Positions 36,158 through 57,684 of a stretch of DNA of 64,000 bases are shown here, in pieces. Positions within the stretch are counted from its first letter, which is position 1. Every line of letters begins with the position of its first letter. The position numbers were made by a program, and so were the translations under genes. The stretch comes from Paratrimastix pyriformis (taxonomy: Eukaryota; Preaxostyla; Paratrimastigidae), in NCBI GenBank assembly GCA_027972325.1, contig JAPMOS010000066.1:132501-196500 (forward strand). The letters run 5' to 3'. A model generated the notes under the pieces. The model ran no database searches. It saw nothing but the letters and a program-made list of their open reading frames with translations, and was not told the DNA's origin.

Positions 36158-36586
36158 CCAGTCAGTCTCGTCGTTGTAGGAGGCTTATTAGAAAAAAGTC
36201 GAGAGTAATTCACAAAAGGCTGTTTTCCCATTTCCCAACCCCAGCCATCTCACCTTTGCAAACAATCACGCCATCGGCTGCTTCCTCTCCGGCTGTCCCG
36301 CTTGGTCAATCATGGTCCACCACCATCGTGCGAGTTTGCTGGATGGGCGCAGCAGGCCGCCGTCTCTGGCGTGGCCGGCACCGGACTGTGGCTAGAACCC
36401 ATCGCCGATATCGCTTTCCTTGTTTTCTCATTGTCGTTTCCTTTCTTCCGTTCGTTCTCGTCCCGTCTTTCATCTCCCTTTCGCATCTCCCTTCATCCCT
36501 TCGTCCCACCCCTCCTTCATTCTTCTTCGGCTCAACACGTTTTCCCCTTCTTTTCCGTCGACACCACCACAACCCACCCAAAAATC
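36158..36586. other. intergenic stretch with a possible F-box exon relic
   Basis: It lies between the start of the unknown helical gene and the 3' end of CWC27. Frame from 36302 reads FAGWAQQAAVSGVAGTGLWL followed by EPIADI, faintly like the F-box family's WLAFAGQ...GFMLEPIAG. No complete gene is seen. Confidence 0.35.
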
Positions 36587-39500
36587 TCATCGGCTTCGTG
36601 TCGGGTTGCCCTCCCGAACGGCCTCGTGCGAATGCGAATGCCCCGAGTGCCGATGATGGCTGTGGTGGTGCCGGTGCCGGTCATCATCACCCCGGGGCGA
36701 GTCGTCATGATGGTGGTGGTGGCGATCAGAATCATGATGCCGCCTGCTATCCTCCTCGCGTTGGCGGTACTGTTGCTGGTCAGCGCCAGCGCCACCCGGC
36801 CGGCTGGGATACTCACGGCGTGCGTGCTTCTGGCCGGCGGAGCCCATCGGGTCGCGGGAGGTCCGGTCGGAGGGCTCGGCGGGCGGGGACCAGCCCTCGG
36901 CACGGCCATCGGCGGGGCGCCACTCGGGGCGGCCTGCGGTCACGCGCACACGTATTAGGAGGGAGAAACAGATGAGCATGACCATGGGTGGAGTGATGAT
37001 GACGGGTGATGATGACCATGGGGATGGCCGTGGGGTGATGACGTGGGGTGATGATGACCGTGGGGCGATGATGACCATGGGGCGATGATGACCATGGGGC
37101 GATGATGACCATGGGGTGAGGATAATCATGGTGATGGTACGTGTGGGGACAGGTGCAAGGGTGTTGTGGGCGGACCGTCTGCGGCCCTTCGGCGCCAATC
37201 AGCCACCGACTTGTGGGTATCGTCACGGGGCGAGGGCTGAGGGGCGGCCCCTTCGATCTGGTGTGGGGTGGGGTGGGGGGCGGGAGTGAGGTGAGACGGT
37301 CGGAGCGAGGGGGAGGCGGGCTCGTCCGGAAATGTCTGCACACACACAGACGCAAGCAGACACCACGCGCCACACGCGCACAGGCACGCAGCACCGTGTT
37401 TGCCACATCAGGGACACATCATTTTCTCTCTTACCCTCTGCCACCCTCACAACACCAAGCAGGAGGGGGGGGAGGTGGGGAAGGAGGACGAACCTGCATG
37501 CGGCTTTCACCCTCCTCCCGCTCCCGGGTCGCTGTGGCCGCCGCCGGTGCGGCGGTGGCTGAAACACCCCGAGCGGCACCAGCAGGGGCAGCGGATGGTG
37601 CGGCAAGGCCCTCCTCCTGCAGAAGGGAGGCCACGAGGCTGCTGACTTCCTTGTCGACGCCCGCACGGACGGCTGAAATGCTGGCCGACTGGAGGCGGGG
37701 TGGGTGGATGGGGAGGAAGGAAGTGCGGGTGACGGACGGCGAGGATGATTTCCAAACGCACACACAGACGCGCGCACAGAGACAGTGCCACCGACCACCA
37801 ACTATGACAGGACACATCGGAAACGACACAACGACACATGGCACCAGCACCATGACACACAACTAGACACGACAAGAGAAATATACACACAGGCACGACA
37901 CGACAGACATAGACACACAGGCACGATACACAGCGACCCAGACACACCGACATAGACACACCGACACGACACAGAGAAATAACACATAGACACAGACACG
38001 ACACACAGCGAACCAGACATACAGACATAGACACAGACACGACAGACACGACACACAGACACGACACGACAGACACGAATGACACACACACTCACACACA
38101 TCGACACACACGGACCTCGTTGCTTCCACTTCTCATCGCGGGGGCGGCCCTTCTTATCGATGGGCATCATGGGGGACACAAACACACACACAGATATGAC
38201 GCACAGACATGGCAGACCACAGCCACGACACACACCACCTCATCCACACGGACCTCGTCGTTGTGTTTCCACTTCTCATCGCGTGGGCGGCCCTTCTTGT
38301 CGATGGGCATCATGGGGGCACTCGGGTTGAAGGTCAGGCCCTGCGGGTTCAGTCGCGTGTCGATCGTCATCAGACTGTCGTCCTGCGCCTGTGTGTGTGT
38401 GTGTGTGTGTGTGGGGGGGGGGGGGGGGAGGGAGGAGGAAAGGGAGGGTCAGCGTGTCGATCGCCATCCCAAGATAACCACGAAAGGCCAGTGTGTTTGC
38501 AGGTCTCAAACCCAGAATTTAAAAGAGGGAGGAAGGACACCGCAAGAAGTGTCGGCACAGGGAAGCGCCATCGTTAAAGCAGTGTCCACCAAGGCCAACA
38601 TACGCAAGCAGGCAGCAGCGAACAAGTGCCAGTCTGAGATCAAATCGTTGTCCCATCAAACATTCCCACCGACCTGCATCAAGTCGTTGGTCTCCTTCTT
38701 GAATCGGAGCTGATGGGTCATCCAGGACATGTCATGGACGTCCTCATCATCAGGGTCCTCGGCCGACAGGAACCGTCGGATGGGGGCGGTAGCTGCTGCA
38801 GCGGCGGCGGTGGCAGGGGCCGGGACCGCAGCTGTGTGTGGGGAGGAAGAAGGTGGGGAGGAGGAGGGCGATTGAACTGGCAGCTCAACACAGACATACA
38901 CTGTACACGCAGCAGCAAAAACAAGTTGCTCTGCCCACAACCTCAAATGTTTCATCAACACACACAGACACACCCAGCAAGAATGCCCACAACCTCAAAT
39001 GGTTCATCAACACACACAGACACACACAGCAAGAATGCCCACAACCTCAAATGGTTCATCAACACACAGACACCCAGCAAGAAGCTGCTCTCTGACACTG
39101 GTTCATCAAAGACAGCGCAGTGGTTTTGGAGGGGAATCTGATCTCCCGAAATCAGGAGAAGATGGGAGGCGAGGAACTGACCGGACTCGTCCTTCTCTTT
39201 CTTGTCCGCCGCCGAGGCAGGCTGGGAGTCGGTCGGTTTCGGCTGCGCAACCAGAGAAAAGGAACAATCAACGATGACGATGATGATGACTGGATGATGG
39301 ATGATGGATGATGATGATTGGATGATGATTGGATGATGATTGGATGATGATTGGATGATGATTGGATGATGATTGGATGATGATTGGATGATGATTGGAT
39401 GATGATTGGATGATGATTGGATGATGATTGGATGATGATGATGATGATGGCGAGGATGATGACGAATGCGAGGATGATGCTGATGATGATGCTGATGATG

Positions 39501-41238
39501 ATCGGATGGTGATGATCTGGATGATCTGGATGATCATTCTTGAGTTCGTCTCCGACACATAACTGCAAATGGTTATCACGGACCGCAGCGTGTAGGCACT
39601 CCTGGAACTGGCACACCGAGACACATCAACAAACACGAGATGGCACCAGACAGCCAGGCAGAAACAACCACGGACCGCAGCGCACAGGCGCTCCTGGAAC
39701 TGACGCAACTTGGCCCAGAGACACACCAACAAACACGAGACGGCACAAGCCAGACAAGGGCAATCACGGACCGCAGCGCGGAGGCGCTCCTGGAACTGAC
39801 GCAACTTGGCCAGGGTGTCCGCCTCGCGGTGGCCCAGGAGACGTCGGCGGGCACGATAGCGCTGCCTGGCGGTGGCAGCATGTGCGTGATAATCGAAGGA
39901 GTGAGACCGAGCATCCAACCATCACCACACCACATCATCCCAACTCATCGCCAGTCCTCACTCACTGTGGATCCGCGTCATTGGCGCGGGTCCAGGTCCC
40001 GCGCACGCAATCACCAAGCAGCCGACGGCCAACTCGGCGCACAGACACCCCATCACACCCCATCACACACACGGACACCCCATCACACACGGACCGCTCC
40101 TGCTCACGGGTGTCCATGGTCGGGGCCGACTCGGCTGCCCACAGCAGACACCACTCAACACCAGACCACAACGATCCATCACACAGACACCCCATCACAC
40201 ATCACGGACCGCTCCTGTTCATGGGCGTCCATGGTCGGATCCAGTCAATCATCCAGACCAGACACCCCATCACACACACACAGACACATCATCATCAACA
40301 CACACACGGACCGCTCCTGTTCATGGGCGTCCATGGTCGGGTCCACGGCCAGCTCGGCTGCACGCAGAAGGGCACCTTGCTCGCCCGCCCCGGCCTCGGC
40401 CCCACCGCCCTTGCCGACCTCCTTCATCCGAAGGATCTCACGCTTCAGGCGGCGCGTTTGGGCCTTCATCGACTTCAGCCCTGCAGGTAGGATGGATGGG
40501 GAGGAGGGTGATTGATGGTGGTGGGGGAGGGGAGGGGGAGGGGTGATGAGGCAGATGGCGAGCCCACTTGTTGTCCGGGATTGAGTGCGGGGGGGATGAC
40601 GATCGATTGGAAGGTGATGGCGGTGAGAAGGTATGGCGCATTGTGATGATGTGGCGGTGGGTGGTGGATGGTGGGTGCTTGGGTCCCCAAAGCGGACCTC
40701 GCCCGGCGGTGCTATACTCCTCGGCAGCCCCATCAACGGCATCCTCAGGCCGTGAGGCATCCGAATCATCCTCCAGATCGTGGTCCTCGCTGCTCTCCCC
40801 GCCCGCCTCCCTGTCCCATGTCAGGTCCAGAAAAGTGAGTGGTGGTGAGGAGCTGGAGGAGGCAGGGAAATGCAATCATTGTGCGCATGGAGAGGATGTG
40901 ACAGGAGTCAGGGCTCGTTAGAGATAGAAGAGGTCACTGCGCCCGTGGGCGGTGTGGAGAGGATGTGAGGTTGTGAGTGGTGCGCATTTGAAGATCCGTT
41001 GCCACGTCACGTCTGATGACCCGACACGTTCACTCACAAGAAGCCTGCGGAGGGCCACCGAGCCATCGTCGCGGTCCCGCCCTGGAGACGAGACTCTGAC
41101 GGTCGTGCTGGCCGACGTTGTCGGCAACCCACCCGCAACTGCTCCGCAACAACACCGCCTTCTTAGAGCTCGAGCTGCTGGTCTGACCTGTCCAGCCGGA
41201 CAACGAGCGAAGAACTGGCTTCAAGGCCTGCTTTCATC

Positions 41239-41276
<38 letters not shown>

Positions 41277-41390
41277 CATCATCATCATCCGATCATCATC
41301 ATCATCATCCGATCATCATCATCATCATCCGATCATCATCATCATCATCCAATCATCATCATCATCATCCAATCATCATCATCATCATCC

Positions 41391-41425
<35 letters not shown>

Positions 41426-41579
41426 GATCATCATCATCATCCGATCATCATCATCATCCGATCATCATCATCATCCGATCATCATCATCATCCGATCATC
41501 ATCATCATCATCCAATCATCATCATCATCCGATCATCATCATCATCCGATCATCATCATCATCCGATCATCATCATCCG

Positions 41580-41631
<52 letters not shown>

Positions 41632-44194
41632 GATCATCATCCGATCATCATCATCATCCATCCAATCATCATCCATCCAATCATCATGCTTTCCCCCCGA
41701 ATGACCACCACTCCCTGTTTTGAACATCCTCCGGAGCGCGATTCGCCGCGCAACACCTGCCCCAACGCTGACCACATCGAGGGTGAAGCACCGCGTCCGC
41801 CCAAACCGAGCTTGAAATGACCCTTGGACTGGCTAGGGTGGTGCGACGAAAAACTCCTCTTGCCTCGCCTCCTCGGGCGACGTTATCTGGAAGTCGTTCT
41901 TGGTCCGCACGGATCCCCACCCATCACGTCTCACCCTGCTTGCGGATCAACGTATTGACAATCGCTATGGTTGTGGCTCTCCCCGACTCGCCCGTTCCTC
42001 TCGGCCTTGTTCACGGGAGCACACCATCGAAAATGATAGGGGACAAAAAAACAAAAAAAAAGGCTTCCTGATGAGTGCGTATGGCCCCCACCACCCGTGT
42101 CAAGAAAGAAAAGGCGGACCGCTCCTGCTCTTCAAGGGCGCGTTGCTCGGCCTCGCGACGCGCCTCCTCGGCCCGCTCCTCGGCCGTCTTCATCACCAGC
42201 CGCGTCTGCACGGCCACCCCGGCAAAGGGACTGATGAAGCGGACAGGAAGGGTCTCAAACGACGCACAGCTTGGTTTGTGATTTTTTTTGATTGCTCACG
42301 ATCTTCATCTTGTTGGTTCGGCTGCTTCTATGGAGGCGAACGAGAGCAGTCGGTTTCACATAAAGGCAGAGTGTTCCCCGGCCCCACGACGACCCATACA
42401 AATCCTTTGGAAGACAACACAAGGGGACACAAAAAAACAAAACAAAACAGTTTCTCGTTCTCGGGTGAGAGAATTGATTGTTGGAATGCTAGAAGTCTGT
42501 TGGACGGAAGGCCAAGGTGCCCTTCAGCTGATCAATTTGGTGTGATTTTCACATTCTCAAACCTCGGAACCTCGACCCACTCACACTCGCACACCCCACA
42601 CGCCACCCACCACCCACGACTCGCTACTCGCCACCCACGACTCGCTCTTTCGCCACCCACCGCCACCCACCCACCGCCACTCGCCCAGGCAGGGAGGCAG
42701 AAGCAGCTGCTCGCGGACCGGTGCCGGTGCCGGCTCGGCCTGCTGGGGACGTGCGGCGTCCGCTTCGTCCTCATCGGGTTCAGGCTCCATGCCCTGCGGG
42801 GCCGCCCCGCGCAGCCGCGGGTCATCGGCGATGGCGTCGTGGGCAGAGAGCAGCGGCTTCTTGGGCTGTGGATCAGAGGGGGGTGATAGACGAGCATAAA
42901 AAACACAGCATAGAGGGTGGGTGGGTGGGTGGGTCCATGATGAACGAGGGGACAAATCCCAGAATCAGGGTATGAGTGGGCCGAGAGCAGGGGCTTCTTG
43001 GGTTGCCGGGTGTGTGTGGAAAGGGACTGATCAATCGGACAGGCTGTCGGGTGGGTGGGTGAGGGAGTCCATGGTGAAAAGCAAAAAAATGATTCGGGGA
43101 CAAATCCCAGAATCAGGGTATGAGTGGGCCGAGAGCAGAGGCTACTTGGGCTGCCGGGTGGATGCTGAACAAAAAATGATAACAGGGGAATCACGTTATG
43201 AGTGGGCTGAGAGACTGGGTGGTGGTGGTGGTGGTGGTGGGGGGAGGAGAAGAAGGAGGGAAAGGGACTGGGGGAGGGGATGGGGATGTGATGTCGAAGG
43301 GAGGATGTCCCACTCACACATGCCCTCATCATCATCCCAGCGAGGGGCAGCAGGGACCCTCGCCAGCGGACCTTCTTCAGGGCCTCCTTCTCCTCGCCGA
43401 AATCCTCCTCAATCTCCTCCCCAAACGAGAGCAGCGCCTTGTTGCGCACCGCCCGGGCGGCCGCCTGGGGGCGGGTCGACTTCTCGGCGGCGGCGACGGC
43501 GGCGGCGGTCGCTTGCGGCGTCCGCCGGGTGACGACAATGTCCGGAAACGGGTTATTGAGGACCTAACCCATGGGTGATGTTGGTGCTGTTGGTATTTCG
43601 TGAGTTGAAGCCACAGACCTCTACGGAGAGCAACCGAGGTGGGAAGAGCGGCCGATCGGCGGCGTCGGTTTCCAGGGTGCCCATGTTGAGCACATTGAAG
43701 ATGGTATCGCCAACAACCTTCCCGAAAATGGTGTGCTTCTTATCGAGCCATTCACACTTATCCAAGGTGAGGAAGAACTGAGATTGGTTCGAATGGGAGA
43801 TACTCTCGCCCTCCTCGGTATTGCTGGTGGCCATGGCGAGACGGCCACGCTGCGAGAACCGGATTCGAGAGTGGAGTTCGATCGGGAACGGCTTTCCATC
43901 GTAAATCGACTCACCGCCCGTGCCTGTGCCGGTGGGGTCACCACCCTGAATCATGAAGTTTCTCACGATTCGATGGAAGATGGTGTTGTCATAGTATCCC
44001 TCAAGAGCGTGCTAAACGAATGAAACGAATCGGCGGGATGGGTTCGAAATATGACGAAAGAAAGAGCAGGCCTGCACAAAGTTCCGGCATGCTTTGGGAC
44101 ATTCCTTTGACCACAACTCAATTTCAATATCACCATTCGAAGTGTGCAGCACCACCTTGCCGTTTGTGATTGGTTCCGAAATGTAGGACGCCAT
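36587..44194 (-). CDS. CWC27: CWC27-type spliceosome-associated cyclophilin
   Basis: Fourteen exons: 44194-44072, 44011-43619, 43563-43318, 42865-42719, 42205-42120, 40810-40698, 40480-40312, 39865-39772, 39242-39182, 38831-38674, 38388-38254, 37688-37494, 37257-37176 and 36933-36587 (2,349 nt, 782 aa). The N-terminal cyclophilin domain matches CWC27/SDCCAG10 (ISEPITNGKVVLHTSNGDIE, IELWSKECPKACRNF, GYYDNTIFHRIV, MIQGGDPTGTGTGGESIY, NQSQFFLTLDKCEWLDKKHT). Family features continue: NPFPDIV, ALLSFGEE, SAHDAIADDPRL, QTRRLKREIL, ADTLAKLRQFQERL, HDMSWMTHQLRF. The C-terminus is extended, ending His/Arg/Asp-rich. CWC27 belongs to the Bact spliceosome complex in other eukaryotes. Intron 1 must start with GC to keep the family's NF[IV]Q spacing. 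Most of the 7.6 kb is repeat-filled intron. Confidence 0.92.
39284..39530. repeat. (GATTGGATGAT)n and (GAT)n array
   Basis: About eleven copies of TGGATGATGAT followed by less regular GAT repeats, in the CWC27 intron between exons 8 and 9. Confidence 0.9.
41235..41690. repeat. (ATC)n with CCGATC/CCAATC interruptions
   Basis: About 450 bp of ATC repeats broken every 12-18 bp by CCGATC or CCAATC, starting with (AATC)n. It lies in the large CWC27 intron between exons 5 and 6. Confidence 0.95.
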
Positions 44195-44638
44195 AGCCGA
44201 GGAGGGGCGCCGAAGAAGAACCGGCGGCGAGCCTGACTGACCACGGGGTTATATCCGCCTTGCCGGCTCACGAAATGAGAACCGTTTCCACCACACCCCG
44301 ATCTCTGCTCAGGGCCAAACGGTTTGTTCCCGTCGCTGGTCCCACGAAAACGACAACAGCACCACCAGAAGGCGCGGGAGGGGAGGGGAGGGGAGGGGGG
44401 GACGCCGAAGACGAGGAGCCGAGAGAGAGGAGAGAAAGAGGATCTGAGACGCGCGAACGCCAGCCCAGAGGTGCACGGACACACCCATCTCGGGAGGAGG
44501 GGAGGGGGTGAGACGCGTACCCCGCAGGGTGGTGGAGGAGGTGGTGGGCGGGAGGTGGACGATTGGCGGAAGGGCGTTTGGTGACGCGCGGGGAGGGTGG
44601 GGGAGGAGAGGTGTTGTGTTCCAGTTTGTCACCTGCTA
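44195..44638. other. intergenic stretch between CWC27 and the TFIIIC subunit gene
   Basis: Both neighbours are on the minus strand. It should hold the CWC27 promoter. The sequence is purine-rich on the plus strand (GGGAGGGGAGGGG near 44378-44400). No exon was recognised. Confidence 0.5.
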
Positions 44639-45247
44639 CTAAGACGGGGTCGGTTTAAGGGCACCTGGAACCGGAACCGGGGGCTTCAGCGCTCCCGGGA
44701 CCTCCTGCGCCGGGGGCGGAGCCGCTGGTGTGCTCTGCCCTCCCCTGGGGACAACCGTTGCTTTGCGAAAAATGACCGATTTAGCGGTCTTGTCCATGTA
44801 GTGGCACTCCACCTGGTGTGTGGTTGGGTTCTCTGAGACAAGATGATAGTGGGGTCAGGATATCGTGGCGGGGACAAACCATCCTCTTTGAAAAATAGGT
44901 AGGTGCCCATGGCAAAATCGTGAGTCCCCTGGAAGAGTTTGCCCTCAATTCTCAAAAGAGGGTGCTCTGTGTCCATCCCCTAAGGAAAAACAAGGGATGG
45001 GTGATACGATGTGAAAGGGCAACCGAACCAAAAGTTGACAGGATTGGGCGCCACTTAAAAAATCTCGGGTCTCTGCGTCGTGTTCCAGCTCCAGCAGGGC
45101 ATAGCAGGACTCCTCTTCGTACTCATCGTCAGGTGTCGGATTCTCTGGTGGCTTTGGCGAGGAAAGGAGCGGGAGTTGTGGTGTATGTTGTAAAGGTACG
45201 GATTCGAGAGGCACGACAGGCTGGCTGCTGGGGCGGAGGTGCGCCAT
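44639..45247 (-). CDS. GTF3C6: TFIIIC subunit, GTF3C6/tau55-like triple-barrel protein
   Basis: Three exons: 45247-45029, 44979-44880 and 44832-44639 (513 nt, 170 aa). After a Pro-rich start comes the conserved core: ESCYALLELE, DFLSGAQSCQLLGMDTEHPL, GTHDFAMGTYLFFKEDG, VECHYMDKTAKSVIF. This matches GTF3C6 in order and spacing (DFL...C..LG.DTE.P.L; F.G...D..GT...F.E; CH.M.K). The family protein is part of TFIIIC, which binds internal promoters of tRNA genes and recruits RNA polymerase III. The tail is Pro/Ala-rich. The acceptors are short and the introns 47-49 nt. The ATG lies only 83 bp from the divergent ATG at 45331, so the promoter is probably shared. Confidence 0.85.
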
Positions 45248-45330
45248 CAGGCAAGAAGAGCGTGCTTCACCCTTCGGGACAAGGACACTTTCTTGTTTAT
45301 TTCGACCGGCCATTGTTTTGCTTTGTTGAC

Positions 45331-55240
<9,910 letters not shown>

Positions 55241-55378
55241 AGGCCATCAAAAGAGAACGTCGTTTTTTTGCATGCGGGTGAACCCTTCTTCCAGCAAAAA
55301 AACGGGGTTTGGTCGAAAAGAGCTGCCCTGGCCCCAAATTTGAATTGCCGGGTTTAGTGCACCTTCCCCGGGTTTTGT

Positions 55379-57438
55379 TTGCTCCCATTAATTAAGCTGG
55401 GGATTTTTGAAGGAATTCCGGACCATGTGTGGCTTTTTCTCTCCGATACTGACGCGTCCTTCCGGTTGCATTGCATTCTTTCGGCGATCAACCACCGGTT
55501 TCGAGCCCTCCTGACACAAACCACGCGATTCTGTTGGACATCAGAATTTTCCGAGGACCGCGCACGCCGCTATTCTGAGTACCGAGCGACCCGCCCTCCA
55601 TTTGCACTAATTCTTCGGCGTTGTGCGTTTTCGCTCCAATCGCTCTCGATTTCCGACCCTTTTGATTTTGAGGATGCTGAAATTTTTCTGGAGGCCGATC
55701 TGAGAGGGCTTGTTTTTCCCCAGATGCGCACGCTGATTTTCCCATTGGCCCCGCTCTGGTTCCTTCGATTGTGCCCCAACCTGAAGGACTTGACCATCAA
55801 CCAGGAACCCTTCTCCTCCCGCCCAAGCTTCGAACGTTTTCTGAGGGACCGCCCCAGCTTGCAGTCCCTGGAGGCCCATGGTCTCTCACTCTCGTATTTT
55901 GGCCTGCGAGGCCAACCGCGCCACCGCTACAGTGCCGTGGTCCGAGCGACAGCAGCCGGCGAGGGCATTGTCGTTGGCACCCCGGCCAGCGTGCGGGGCC
56001 TGACCATGGAGCAGTGCGACCCCGATGATCTGCCCGTTCTGCTGGCCGACTGGCCCAACCTGGAGCGCCTGCAAATCATCCCCGAAAAAGGGGCGACCAT
56101 CCCACTTGGCGACCTGTCAGTCACCATCCAAGATCGCGCCCCCAACCTGCACCAACTGGAGCTCACACTCGACCCTCGCGTTCCCATCCTCCCCGAGGAG
56201 CTGGAGCCGGTCGACTCCCTCCTGACCGGGCTCTCAGCATCGCTGGACTTGCGTGATCCACTTCTTCTGCTGCCCGCCGGGTTGCGGGTCTGCGATCTCG
56301 ACCTGCAGACCGACCTCACCGAGGCGACCCTGTATCTGCCCCTGACCGAGGAGCTCACCCTGAGGGCCTCGGAGCCACTGAAGGAAATCACCCTGTGTTG
56401 TCCCGCCCTGGTGGCTTTCCGGATGAAGGCCAGAGAATTTTCCTTGTGTTCCTCCTTCACAATTGAGAGTCAGTGCCGCATGCCGCATCTTTGCACCGTC
56501 ACCATGGAAGATTTTGACCGTGACCGGGACGGTCTGTCTGGGCAGTCGGCATCCTTTTCCGATCTTGTATGGACCTTCGTTTAGTGAGCGGGCTTAAAAG
56601 GCAAGACGGAGGCCCTGTGGACCTTGACGCCCTTTGGAAAACCGAATTGCCTGACTTCTGGCGCGTTCGCAACCTCGAAGTCCACTTGGCCCACAGTCAC
56701 GGGGCCGGCCAGCTGCGGGTCCCGCCTGGGGTCAAGCGGCTCGTTGTTTCGTCCCCGAATCTCACGGCCATCTCCGCTCCGGGCCTCCAGAGTTTGCGGA
56801 TCCACGGCAAACGCGCTCGTGATCTGTCGGGTGAGGGTCGATTCTACGTGCCTGTCGAACTGGACACACCACAGCTTGAACAGCTCGAGGTGCGGGAGGA
56901 CTGGACGTGTGTGATGATCGACTTCTCAGGTGGCGGAGTGCCACGGCTGCACACTCTCATTGTCCACGACCTGAGGCGCTCCTACGACTCCGAGTTCCAG
57001 CGGGCTTTCACTTTGCTCATCCAACAATGCCAAGGCTCCCTCAAAAGGCTCTTCTTCCCGAACCAGTGCGGCGCGCAGGTGGCCATTGACGAATGTCCCG
57101 CCCTGCAGCAACTCTGGTGCCCGGGTTCTATCGAATTGCGGTCACCCTGCCCCTTCCTCGACCACCTCGGCCTCACCGCACCCACAGTCTACCGCCGGGC
57201 CTGGAATGGCCCCGAATCGTTGGTGCCCGTGCCCGCGTTGTCCCGCGCCCCGTCCGATGTTGGCTCCGCGCCCCCCACCAGCGGCGGCACGGACTGGGAC
57301 CAGGTCGCGGCCAGCCTGCTGGATATGGGCATCGATCCGGATGCCCTGGAGGCCATCGTCCCCATGCTGCGGAGCCAGTGGGAGGGCCGCAGCCCAACGT
57401 TGGACCAGCTCGTGGGTGCGGCGCTAGAGCTGTGCGAA

Positions 57439-57470
<32 letters not shown>

Positions 57471-57473
57471 ACA

Positions 57474-57548
<75 letters not shown>

Positions 57549-57550
57549 GC

Positions 57551-57629
<79 letters not shown>

Positions 57630-57652
57630 GCAGCAACAGCAACAGCAACAGC

Positions 57653-57684
<32 letters not shown>

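Noticed and set aside
36302-36958. Plus-strand open frame with membrane-like C-terminus
   Set aside because: Its second half is antisense to the last CWC27 exon. Only the first part faintly resembles an F-box family exon and is reported as a possible relic.
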